A stretch of DNA of 20,086 nt. Source: Hypsibius dujardini (lineage: Eukaryota; Tardigrada; Eutardigrada; Parachela; Hypsibiidae). The translations under genes were made by a program, and so were the position numbers. Below, piece after piece: positions 10,285-19,995 of the stretch. The notes beneath the pieces were generated by a model. It did no database searches and was not told the origin of the DNA. It saw only the letters and a program-made list of their open reading frames with translations. The DNA lies in assembly GCA_001579985.1 (NCBI GenBank), contig LRSR01008467.1, positions 1-20,086 of the forward strand. Reading direction: 5' to 3'. Numbering within the stretch: position 1 is the stretch's first letter; every line of letters starts with the position of its first letter.

Positions 10285-10575
10285 CACGGTGCTCCAATTA
10301 AACGTACCTTCCACAGAACGGGATTCCAGTACACAGGCCTAGTCACTCAGCACTGTACACGGTGCTCCAATTAAACGTACCTTCCACAGAACGGGATTCC
10401 AGTACACAGGGCTAGTCACTCAGCACTGTACACGGTGCTCCAATAAAACGTACCTTCTAGAGAACGGGATTCCAGTACACAGGTTTAGTCACGCTGCACT
10501 GTACACGGTGCTCCAATAAAACGTACCTTCTACAGAACGGGATTCCAGTACACAGGTTTAGTCACGCTGCACTGT
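10285..10575. repeat. 4 x 73-bp tandem repeat
   Basis: Copies start at 10285, 10358, 10431 and 10504 with CACGGTGCTCCAATWAAACG. Each carries ACGGGATTCCAGTACACAGG and ends in CACTGTA or CACTGTT. Copies 1 and 2 are nearly identical, as are copies 3 and 4, with shared differences between the pairs. This points to an earlier dimer followed by local duplication. Confidence 0.95.
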
Positions 10576-10983
10576 TACACCGTTCATTCCTCATCATGAG
10601 AAATGTCAGTGGCGAATTAGGGTTTACAGGCATGCTAAGTGTGACCCATTTGGCGGATGAAGATGTGCGTGCTATGTAGTTAGGAGGGAAGATCGGGAAA
10701 ATACAATAGGAGGTGGCACCAGACTACAAAAATTATTAATCACTATTGAAGTGGTGTGTTGATTTTGAGCGGGATTTCGCGATGCACATTGCATGCATTG
10801 AGGACGACTCTCTCCACATTCAAGTGCCAGGCCCCTCCTCTCATCATCGTGGAACATGTATATATATATATATTTCGGTTCGGTCTCTCTACTGTATATA
10901 CAGGGGCGTACGCCTTAAGTACATACGCTTGTCTGACAAGGGTGAACGACGATAACGGCAGACTCATCCCCTTTTTTTCTCAG

Positions 10984-11429
10984 GCACACTGTATAGGTAC
11001 CTTGCAATGCCAGCCGCCGGAGGGTCCTCTCAGCTGTTGTCGTCACTGGTGGGTGCCTGCGGGGTGCAAGCTGCAGTCAGCTTTTTCAACAAAGCATTCG
11101 GGGGTGTTACAGACTCGCAATCCGTGAACCATGACGACACGCCTGAGGATGCGATCTGGAGGCAGCAGCAGGACTCGCGATTTACGGATGACATGGAGTG
11201 TGGGAGACATTGGGTGCTTGTGACACAAGCGTGTCTTTTTTCCTCCCGGCCTAGTCTCTGCGATAGCAGAACGGAGGACGGAGGGAAAGACGGGGGAATG
11301 GAGACAGACAGGCAGGGTGAACGGACAACCTCATACACACAGAGTGGGGAACTGGGGATAGTATACGCGCTTACGTCCCTACTCTGGAGAAGTACTTATA
11401 CGAACGCGAGGAAAGCATTTGTAGAGTAA
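10984..11429 (+). CDS. Unrecognised 140-codon open frame, possible exon
   Basis: The open frame starts with ATG at 11007 (MPAAGGSSQLLSSLVGACG...) and stops at 11429 (...NARKAFVE). A strong pyrimidine tract and acceptor (CCCCTTTTTTTTCTCAG) sit just upstream, ending at about 10982. A TATATATATATATT run lies about 150 bp upstream. I recognise no domain. One or two open frames of this length are expected by chance in 20 kb, so only the acceptor argues for it. Confidence 0.22.
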
Positions 11430-13532
11430 TATAAAACGAAGGAATTGGGGATGAGAAAAGTCAGTGGGGCGCGTCCTTGTCAACACACAAGAAACAGAAG
11501 AGCGCGGGCTGGCGGACCACGCAATTGTTACGGATCTCGCTTGACTAGATGAAATTTCCCGAATGAATACAGCTAGTTATTCAGGGGAGATTTTCATTAC
11601 TAGTAATGCGGAGAGCGACCTGCTTCCGGTGCGGTGGTGTTGTGGCGCTTGCTCTCACACTCCACAAAATTGTAAGTAACCGGGCATCTACGCATAGTGC
11701 TATAGCGCGATATATCGAGCTCGTTAAGTATTATACTCAGTACGTATACGTTGATGCTTTAATTAATGATACATACACAGGGTGAATTTTGGCATTCGAA
11801 AACTATTTTGGGAATAATATATTATTTTGGGATGGCCGTCCGGAGTGATCAGTGGTGCAGACATCAGAGACATTCTGTACTAAAACAGCTTAATTAATGA
11901 GTTAACTCTTCCGTGGGTGTGTTGATTGGGAGGTTCCCGCGCCAGAATGTCGTGTCATTTATCAATACGTCCTCGTTGGTTTGAGCCTCCAAAAATCGGG
12001 CTAGACACGTTCGAATAATACGGAGAATTCTCGGTCCGCCGTTAGTTGTTGCATCGTCCAGCTGTTTGGTCCGGTGATGGATGTCTCGGCCTCTTCTCCT
12101 CACGACAAGTTCTGGCTCTTGGTCAGTCCCTCGAATACATTGGTATTATATTGGTCTTCCGCAACGGAAGTGGTCTTCTTCTCCGTCGCCTCTTCACCAG
12201 CGCTGACATTGATCCAACGATTCACTGCACCATCCGACTAACCGCGTTTACATGATCGGGTCTAGAGTACGAGGTAATCCGTCCTATTCCTAAGCCACCC
12301 ATTTTTGTGGCCTATTCCTAGCCACTCTAATTTAGTGAGGGGCACAGGTGGCGCATCGTTCGCAAACTCCACCGCCAATAGGGGACAATACGCCAGTGGA
12401 ATGAGAGCTTCGTCTTATTTGATTGGACATTTTACGGCGGATCATCACTCTTAATTTTTTAACGTTTAATGGCCCTTTTTGATGAAATGAGCAAAATTCC
12501 GTACATTTTTGCCGCCGCCGAGCACTGATATCCTTCGCTCTGACTGACCTCATTCATCGCCAAATCAATGAGAAGACTTCTGCTGTTGAACGCCATTTTG
12601 GTAAAGTCATTTGCCAAATCAAAACGCGTAAAATAATACAAATTGTCAGGGATGATTTATTCGGCCGTTATTTTGGTTGATAATTATTCTGTCGTTACGC
12701 CATTTTGCTCTTGCCAATCAATTTCAGGCCAATTAGAGCCGCAGATTAGTGGAAAAAAAGGAAAAAAAGGAAATCGCTCTTTCCCGCTAATTAGACGATT
12801 TCATCATCTTGACCGTCCAATTGGTAGTGCGCCTAAGAGGAGGACATGGGCCGCACGCAGCGCCCTCTTCGATTCTAGTTGAAAATTGGTAATTTTCTTG
12901 TCTGATCCTTTATCTCTTGCGATATTTCTTTCATGATAAGTTTACATCCAGAACATTTTAACTCAGCGTCATTCTGCTCAGCTTTGAATTCCGTTACATA
13001 TACTTTCGCTACTTCCTTTAAACTCGGTACACTGAATTATCTATTTCGGTTGCAAAGTGGCCAGGAATAGACCACGAAAAGAGGTGACTAGAAAGAGGAC
13101 GAGTTCCTCGTACGGACCTTCATACCTCAGGGAAGCCATGAACATGGCCGTTTTTTGGCCCTAACAGTAAATTACGACCCCCCGGGCCCTGGCCGGACTG
13201 GAATTGAATTGGTGACGTCACAGAGTCTTGCACGGGGGGAGGTGGGGCTAAGCTGGTTGTTAGAATCGCGACAGTACGAGTACGTTAGAGTACGTTACAA
13301 GTACGTTACGAGTAATTACGAGTACTTTCGATTCGGTAAGCAATTTCAGCGCGAACCATGGAACGTGACGCCTGGGTTCCCGCATGCAACTAAATGTAGC
13401 ATTTCCCAAAAGTTCTGATTAACGTTTTTTATAACGCGCTTATTTTTCAATTTTTCAAAACAATATCACAGATACATTGTTGATGTAATAAAACGGATGA
13501 CGGGGCACAGCACGACCGAGCAGCAACATGCT
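11430..13532. other. No gene supported; candidate decayed exon at 12001-12237
   Basis: Moderately AT-rich DNA with scattered short open frames. The best is on the minus strand at 12001-12237: one frame, interrupted by a single TGA (12100-12102), which reads as hydrophilic protein on both sides (for example WTMQQLTADREFSVLFER). An acceptor-like TTAG precedes it. I do not recognise a family. A GAGTACGTTA-type short repeat lies at about 13275-13330. Confidence 0.35.
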
Positions 13533-14077
13533 CTACATGGTTTCCTCAGCTTCAACTCGGTCCACATTGCAGTAGCCGATAAATCCCGGGACCAAGGGAC
13601 ACTCAGTCGAACGCACGCACTTGAGAATCTTCTGCGGCGTTCCAAGTGCGGGCAATTTGGTGTCGGAATCCTTGTCCGCTGCAACGTCCGTTTGAAGGTC
13701 CTTCTTTGTGCTCTTGACGGCCGGACAGTCCTGGTCGTCGTTGCAAGCCTAGAGGTCAACGGGAAACCTGCTCATCGATCATGCATGGTTGCAGAGCCGG
13801 TGGTTTATTCTTACCCAAAATTTGGCCGTCTCTTCGGAAATGTCGGTGTAACAATAGCACCGAGCTCCCGTGCACGTCTGGAAAGAAAGCATCTTCTAAG
13901 ACCTTCCGGAGGCAACTGCTACGTACCCTCCGTAGTTGTCAGTTGGAATGGACTTACCAATCCGGTATCAACGCAGTCGGCATTCCCCGCGCAACCCTCG
14001 CCCCGGTGAGCGGCATTCACCCAGTGTACCGTCGATACCATCACCATCACTGCAACCAACATGGATCCCTTCTGCAT
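13533..14077 (-). CDS. Small secreted Cys-rich protein with three C-x5-C modules
   Basis: Three exons with clean splice sites: 13958-14077 (donor GTAAGT), 13815-13877 (acceptor TTTCTTTCCAG, donor GTAAGA) and 13533-13748 (acceptor CCTCTAG). The introns are 80 and 66 nt and both are phase 0. The product has 132 residues. Residues 1-22 (MQKGSMLVAVMVMVSTVHWV then NA) form a signal peptide. The mature part has ten cysteines at 29, 35, 42, 47, 49, 63, 69, 105, 111 and 121. The pair C-x5-C ending in acidic residue plus Cys recurs three times (CAGNADC, CNDDQDC, CVRSTEC). The first unit, with TGARCYCY, resembles an EB or EGF-like module. The second is followed by a Lys/Asp-rich linker (72-101) with no cysteines. 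I do not recognise an exact family; function is unknown and the product is predicted to be extracellular. Antisense open frames over this locus are shadows. Confidence 0.85.
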
Positions 14078-14258
14078 TCTCTTTGGGATTCGGGAAGTTC
14101 AGGAGTTTTCGATATAAACACCGAGCTTGACAAAAGTAGGAAAGTGAAAGTGAAAAATAGAACGTGAGCGAACCGTGAGTGTGTTTTGGTCTGGGGTCTT
14201 TTGGCTGGTCGAAAACGATCACGATTGACCAGTGGATTTGGGTCACAGCGAACTCATT

Positions 14259-14312
14259 GTGCGAGCTCATCTCATTGCGCGAGCTTATCTCATTGTGCGA
14301 GCTCATCTCATT
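14259..14312. repeat. 3 x 18-bp tandem repeat
   Basis: GTGCGAGCTCATCTCATT at 14259-14276, 14277-14294 (two changes) and 14295-14312, preceded by a partial copy. It lies about 180-235 bp upstream of the start codon of the Cys-rich protein gene. Confidence 0.95.
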
Positions 14313-14379
14313 GAGGTTCAGTTTGTGCTCTGTCGGAATGCAACATCAAGGTGAGAGTGTGTGCTTTGACAACGAACTT

Positions 14380-14497
14380 CACGTGGCAAAACTCTTGAGC
14401 TGACTGAATTAAGCGCTTTGACTCGGGGGTTGTGTACAACCGCCAGAGCAACGAGTGTAGTTGCTTAACTCGGTTAGCGCAAGGGTTTTGCCACGTG
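14380..14497. repeat. Imperfect palindrome with a CACGTG motif at each end
   Basis: CACGTGGCAAAAC at 14380-14392 matches the reverse complement GTTTTGCCACGTG at 14485-14497. The similarity continues inward with mismatches (ACTCTTGAGCT against ACCCTTGCGCT, and GAATTAAGC against GAGTTAAGC). Each outer end is a palindromic CACGTG E-box. It lies about 300-420 bp upstream of the minus-strand Cys-rich protein gene, so it may be regulatory or a decayed foldback element. Confidence 0.7.
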
Positions 14498-15047
14498 TGT
14501 GCTGTGCAATATTGCATTGAGAAGCGAAATGAAGAAGCTATCCTCCGGCGTCGGAGTGTGAGTGTGAGACAGAACCATTACAGTCCAATGGTCTTAATGA
14601 GATGAAATGGTCATGCGCTTGTGTTGGTGAAGTTGCGAGGAGCCGGAACAAGCATGTCCGTCGACATCGATCGCCGAAGAATACTGCTAAACTATTGTTC
14701 AATATTTAACCGATCAACAACGTGTTATAATTCCTACGTCACATCAGACTCATAAGACTTCAAATGAAAGAAATGCTTCAACATTTCAACCAGAACCGAG
14801 GAAGCTCAACCGGAAAAAACAACCGTCATGTCTGAACTCCAACGTGAAACTGTAAATTGTTCGAACAAAGCGCCGTAATGGAGGAATAGCCGTTAATCCT
14901 AGATACAATTGAAAACCAAACCAAAAACTACATATATGATCAAACAACGTGCAGCCGAAGAAGTCAGACACCAGATGAGCGGCAAATTCACAACGAAAAC
15001 CATTGTCAAACAAAGCTGCTAAAAGTGTTCCTCTACCGTGCGCATCT

Positions 15048-15857
15048 TCATCCTGAATACGACTCAACGAGGAAGCTGTATCAGGCAGTGAAGAATGTTC
15101 AGTCAAAGGTGGCGTCATACTGTCAGGCGGCTTCCCGGAGTTACTCGCGGAGTTGAGCGTTCAATTCCTCCACACTTCTCCGCTTTCGGAAGAATGATTG
15201 CTGACCGGAGGGAGGTACATAGGGTAATGCGTTCGTAAGTGCTTCTTGACCGACGTTGTGGTCCAGTGGAAATGGTCGACAACGACGGTGATGGAGAAAC
15301 GAAAGTGCTGCCGCCACGCGAACTACCAGTGTACTCGCTGTCCGATGGGATGTAAAATAGGGGGAGCTGTCGGCGGAGACCTCGGCGGATGCGACCGTCT
15401 TGAAAGGCGTTTTATTTTACCGACGTACTACTGAATATGGAAAACAAGTCAGAATCCTCTTCAGAAAGTCAGAATCGTCTTCAGAAAGTCAGAATCCTCT
15501 TCAGCAAAATGTTTCTCGGCTGCTAAAATTGAGGTACCAACAAAACTTACCGTTAAGAACATCGAATCCAGGCTCTGCTTGCAGCACTCGACAAACCGCT
15601 TCGTGTCTGCTCGAGAAATAAAGTCCACAGTGGCCACACCGTTCGGCACTCCCTCTTGCAGGATAATGAAGGTAACGTCAGCAACCGGGCCGAAATACTC
15701 GCAGAATACCTAAACGAAACAGTAAAGACTTTAATTCTAAGCGGCGTTAGTATATACGAACCACGAAGAGAAGCAGCCTACTACAGTAAAACGGTCATAT
15801 CCACCAGTAGTTCACGCACGGAAACTTCCGGTCCCACATTTTTCACAACTGCGCCAC
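15048..15857 (-). CDS. RRM-domain protein with degenerate RNP motifs (5' exons missing)
   Basis: The RNA-recognition-motif fold is clear across two exons: 15805-15857 (VVKNVGPEVSVRELL) and 15551-15709 (VFCEYFGPVADVTFI... GVATVDFISRADTKRFVECC). They are joined by a 95-nt intron with donor GTGGAT and acceptor TTTCGTTTAG. The usual RNP aromatic residues are replaced: RNP2 reads AVVKNV and RNP1 reads NGVATVDF, so RNA binding may be weak or the domain may bind protein. My best continuation is 15327-15398, 15145-15200 and 15048-15075, with introns of 152, 126 and 69 nt, ending SVEELNAQLRDFLVESYSG then TGA. That 3' part is less certain, since other frames at 15050-15400 are also open and Ser/Pro-rich. 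The first exon listed could begin slightly upstream (15878). Upstream exons were not found. Confidence 0.75.
15446..15503. repeat. 3 x 20-bp tandem repeat in an RRM-gene intron
   Basis: AAGTCAGAATCCTCTTCAGA begins at 15446, 15466 and 15486, the middle copy with one change and the last slightly truncated. It lies in the intron between the exons at 15551-15709 and 15327-15398. Confidence 0.9.
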
Positions 15858-15879
15858 CTGATGAGTCGTCAGGGAAAGC

Positions 15880-16551
15880 TGAGTGACCTCCGCGGATCCG
15901 TGCAACAAAAAATCATAGTCACTACTGGTTTTCCTAATTGTAAAGAACGCAATCGAGATTTCAGATCATTCAGACACTAGCTAGATGAAGTACTAGTCCG
16001 CTAAAAACTATCTAGAAATTTCATTCATGAAATACAGTAGATGACCTAAGAGGCTACGACCCACGCCAAGTTGAACACTTCGCGCTTTGATGTATCGATT
16101 GATTGAATAGATTAAATATCGAACGTTGATCGAGCTGCTGTAAATCAATCGAAAGCCAAAATCCATGCGAATGCCTTCCGATTTTTCTTTAATTCCCGGC
16201 ATACCCGAAGTCAAAACGCAAATCGATGGATGGAAAAGCTAATTAACTCTTAAACCGACCTAAAGGAATGGACCTTAAGGAATGGACCTAAAGGAATGAG
16301 TCATCACGCCTCAGTGACGTCTCCGCCTTCAACACACAACGAATCGAGATAAAAACCCGCAGAGTCGCACCTCAAAGAGAATATATTTACGACGACTGTC
16401 CCTAAGTAATATCCAATCTGCAAAGCTCTCCCACAAATTAACTTTAACCGAAAATGACCAAGGAAATCCAGTCAAACAGACAAATCAGACAGGCTTATTT
16501 CTTTCAGAATGGCAGTTTTTTCAATGCAGCCAGAGGGAAGCGGTTCATTCT
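15880..16551. other. Interval between the LysM and RRM genes
   Basis: It should contain the 3' UTR of the LysM gene and, if the genes do not overlap, the missing 5' exons of the RRM gene. I could not find an exon with matching phase. A 3 x 14-bp tandem repeat (GACCTAAAGGAATG) spans 16257-16298. The 68-codon minus-strand open frame at 16008-16214 has no recognisable features. Confidence 0.4.
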
Positions 16552-17314
16552 TCAATGCGAATCCCGAATATGTGTGCCCTCCTCGTTGGAGAGTCCGCCG
16601 TGGTTGCCGTTCCGCTGACTTCCTCTAGATGGCGACACCGCGGCGTCCGCAGGGCGTCGTCTGCTGTTGTCCACTTGCTCGCGCGGCACCGGCACCGCCA
16701 AAACACAAACCTAAAAACATATGTGTGTGCGGTCGAGAGAAACAGAATTCGTAGATTTGTATCTTAGAAATGACATAATTTTAACGATTTTATCACGCTG
16801 TGCGGCATGTGTCATACCGGGTCGCCCATTCTAATGAAGCGACAGTCCGTGTTCCATTTGAGTATGTCTGAGGTGGCGACGCCGTGGATGGAGGCGAGAC
16901 GCTCGCAGCTCTCTCCCATTTCCGCCTCAACCCGAAATTGGCACATGAAACCTTGATATTAATGACAGAATAAATTAAATCATTTGTGATGGTATTAAAA
17001 ATGTTGAAGGACGCTGTTGTCGTACGCATGAGAGAAGGGAATATTTAAAACATTGAATATATTTGCGACTCAAAAATATTTCATTTTGGTTGTAGAAATA
17101 TTTCATTTTGGTTGTAAAAATATTTTATTTTGGTTGTGAAAATATTTCATTTTGGTTGTAGAAATATTTCGTGTTGTTTGATTTTAAATGACAAAAAAAG
17201 TGTGGCGCACAAATGGGAGGAGGTACCTGGCGCCGCGTCTTGACTAGCCCAAGCAACAGCGACGATCCCCAGCAGGAAGAGCGCGAGAACAAATTGACGA
17301 GTTCCTTTGTCCAT
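16552..17314 (-). CDS. Secreted single-LysM-domain protein, four-cysteine fungal-type LysM
   Basis: Three coding exons: 17227-17314, 16818-16951 and 16552-16710. The introns are 275 and 107 nt, the second with acceptor TGTTTTTAG, and phases are consistent. The product has 126 residues. Signal peptide: MDKGTRQFVLALFLLGIVAV followed by AWA, cleavage near residue 23. The LysM domain spans about 33-77: CQFRVEAEMGESCERLAS, then IHGVATSDILKWN, then C66 and MGDPVCV. The four cysteines (33, 45, 66, 76) fall where fungal extracellular LysM domains carry theirs, and the WN and GDPVC motifs are intact. The last exon adds a polar Arg/Ser/Asn-rich tail of about 45 residues ending RDSH. LysM domains bind N-acetylglucosamine polymers (chitin, peptidoglycan); I infer an extracellular chitin- or peptidoglycan-binding role. 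The gene lies just upstream of the RRM gene on the same strand. Confidence 0.9.
17074..17170. repeat. 22-bp tandem repeat in LysM intron 1
   Basis: The motif ATTTCATTTTGGTTGTA recurs every 22 nt, with four copies plus a partial one, all inside the first coding intron of the LysM gene. It is AT-rich with no coding potential. Confidence 0.9.
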
Positions 17315-17335
17315 TTTTTTGGGCGAAAGATTTCT

Positions 17336-17432
17336 CTGGAAAGAGAAATAGCGCGGGTTATTATACTATTGCGGAGAATCGGCAAGTAATGATGGGAGCT
17401 TGATGGAGAGAAGTGCACAGACAAGCACTTAC
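17336..17432 (-). other. 5' UTR intron of the LysM gene
   Basis: On the minus strand a consensus donor GTAAGT begins at 17432 and a pyrimidine-rich acceptor TTTCTCTTTCCAG ends at 17336, which is 21 nt before the start codon. The 97-nt spacing matches the other introns in this window. It implies a non-coding first exon ending at 17433. Confidence 0.6.
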
Positions 17433-17433
17433 A

Positions 17434-18470
17434 AAGGGGGCCACTTGTTCCTCTGTGTTGATTTACGCTGCTGCGAAAGTGTGTGTGACAGGGCAGGAAA
17501 TTAAGACTTTCCGGCTTTCTCCTTAAGAATTTCCGATGGGCAAAAGTGGCTGCTGCTTCAGCGTGTCAGTCTGTCTGTGTCTGTCTGTCTGTGTCTGTGC
17601 GCTTGGCGATGGTAATCACGGTCGGCAATTAGTATTAGTGAGGTGATTTATACGCTGCTGTTTTTGCAACATGTTTAAGTCACGGCGAGCAGCGATAATT
17701 TGCCAATGTGTCAAGGGAGACCGCAAATGCAAATGTATTTGCAAATTTATGGCGCTTTTCCGTAAAACATAAATCACGTCACGATCATCTTTCTTTGCGT
17801 TGTTACAAATTCCCGCGTTCACTCAGGCTTTGGAGAAAGGGCCTGGATGTCTAGAACTGGTATCGATCCTCGGGCATTCAGGGCGGGCGTAGTTTCTTCG
17901 AACACTTTCCCGGGGAAATGATTGCCGTTTGATTGTGGATAATTCTAGACATCACATCGGAGCGGTGGCGGGGGCAGCCTGTTAGACCGATTAGAGCGAT
18001 TACCGGTAAAGGGTGAGGGGCTAGTTTGTCGTGCTCGTACTGTATCCGGAAATCATCAATCACCTCTGTCGCTCTCTGTTGTGACTGTCCGTGAACTAAT
18101 CAACCGATATAGTTGTGATAACAATAATTTTTAGTTTGGTTTCTTCAGTAACCAAGACTTTTAGTTTAGTTCTAGTTAGGTCAGTTACTAATTTTAGTTT
18201 TTTTTTAAACTGTTCCAACTTAAATATTATACTGAAAGTTTTATTTTATTTTTGGTTTTGTTTCAGGAACTAACAAAAAAATTAGTTATTAAAAAACAAT
18301 ATGGTATCGCCGCTACTACCATGTACTGTGGTAGGTTGCCGCGAACGCGGTAATTTAGAGCGTGGATCAGCTCCCCCAGGACACCTGCCCCTAAAGTGAG
18401 CCCCGCGGGACCTCGAAGCAATCAACCCCGTATCCCGACGCCACCGCGCAGCTGTGAAGGAGATGTGTGT
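17434..18470. other. No gene supported; upstream region of the LysM gene
   Basis: It should contain the LysM promoter. There is a short GTCT/GTGTCT run at about 17565-17598, an AT-rich stretch with repeated TTTTAGTTT at 18120-18300, and a small palindrome (CCGCGAACGCGG) near 18340. No open frame here has splice or domain support. Confidence 0.4.
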
Positions 18471-18479
18471 ATGTGGGCC

Positions 18480-18569
18480 TAGGTCTGTCTGTGTGCGTGC
18501 GGTCTGTCTGTGTCTGTCTGTCTATCTGTCTATCTGTGTGGGTGTGTGTGTCTGTGTCTGTGTGTGTGT

Positions 18570-18612
<43 letters not shown>

Positions 18613-18670
18613 TGTCTATCTGTCTATCTGTCTATCTGTCTATCTGTCTATCTGTCTATCTGTGTCTGTA

Positions 18671-18725
<55 letters not shown>

Positions 18726-18730
18726 GTGGG
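18480..18730. repeat. CTGT / TATC / TG microsatellite array
   Basis: A compound array of TCTG, TATCTGTC, a (TG)n core and a terminal run of about 12 GTCT units. It is followed by GTGGGTGCCGTTTTAT at 18732-18747, the same tail that follows the array at 8036-8280. Confidence 0.95.
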
Positions 18731-18749
18731 TGTGGGTGCCGTTTTATGG

Positions 18750-19995
18750 GTAAATTTTTCCAGTCGTACAGCATTCGCTCCTGCGCTATGCAGTGTACTC
18801 GGCCGACTGGGGCTACTAAAAACGACGCATTCCTCGCAATGAAGACCTCCAGCTGCGTCGTCAAATTTTCGAACAATTTGATCGTCTTAAAAGTCTATCC
18901 GCATGGCTGAACAAACCAGTGGTGGCGCGCGGTCCCCGCGAGGCCGCGCGATTGACGTCGACGTCGTTGGTCTTACGAGAGGAGACACAAGCGAGAGAAA
19001 AAACCACTGTTCTCCTACACGGTACGTAGTTCGCGGGTTGATTCTTCTTCTCACGACGGCTTGTCTGTCACTGTCGCTGGCTGCCTTGTCTGTGAAGTGA
19101 AATGAATTACTTCTTACTCGATACCGCGAATGTGTATCGTTATCGGTGGAGGAAATCGGAGGAAATCGCAGTTGCAACATATATATATATATATATATAT
19201 ACTGGACATATATATATACGGTAGAGAAACAGCAGCATAGCAGGGCGGGTACCCCAGCATTCCGCGCCATTGCACCCGAAACTAACGAAAAATCACTGAA
19301 AAAAAGCGAATGGGCTTGCCAGCAGAAGAAAAAAAGCTCGACCGCGAGCGCTGTTGATGACTTGACGGACGACCACGACAACCACGACGACGGGGAGCAG
19401 CAATGACGGGCCGCTACTGGTTTGTTTAGATTTGATTTCGATTGCGGTTGCGTTTTTCACACCATGGTAGAAAACGCGCGGCTGGAGGATCGAGGCATGC
19501 ATGGCGGACCTTTTCCACTTGGCTGGTTATATGGTGCTGTTCGGCGATAAGATTACGCTCGAGCAGTGTATATGGGGGACGAGGGATACTATACTCCCTT
19601 TACTATGGGCCATTATCCATTTTAAATTTAGCTTTTTTCCGTTGTCGTCAAAAGCGGGGACACACACACTATTCCAGACAGACAACGGGATGAAGACATG
19701 CTTCAACAGACATGACGAAAAGATAGTCTGTAGATATTGCGTGCCGCACCGGAAGTGCGTCCGCAAAGCACGTGGAACCGTGCGTAGTTTGAACTTTGGT
19801 GGCGACGTCCAGGCCCACTTGGGAAAACTACAGTACGCGGTACTCAGTCTCACACGTAAACGGATAGGCGACTATTTAGCGGCAATTTCCTGATGGGGTC
19901 CTTGGGTTCGTCACCGGAGTCTTTATGATGGGTGAACTTTAGCACAGTTGCATCAGATGAAGGCAAGGCAAGCACAATTTATTAGGGTACAGTTT
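18750..19995. other. No confident gene; (TA)n run and an unrecognised open frame
   Basis: A TATATA run lies at 19179-19200 with a second short one at 19208-19218. The surrounding sequence is CpG-rich around 18925-18965, which could be a promoter region. A plus-strand open frame of 130 codons (19501-19893, starting MADLFHLAGYMVLFG) includes a Cys/His-rich stretch, CRYCVPHRKC. No splice partner or domain was recognised and its length is compatible with chance. Confidence 0.35.

Noticed and set aside
11361-11420. Minus-strand MLSSRSYKYFSRVG with a GTAAGC donor in the right phase for the channel
   Set aside because: No hydrophobic signal peptide, which a channel of this family needs. The phase match alone is one chance in three.
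13497-14009. Plus-strand open frame of 170 codons, the longest on that strand
   Set aside because: It runs antisense across all three exons and both introns of the Cys-rich protein gene, whose splice sites, signal peptide and cysteine pattern are far better evidence.
18903-19406. Open frames on both strands, up to 164 codons on the minus strand
   Set aside because: They read through (TA)n and CpG-rich sequence, with no domain or splice consistency.
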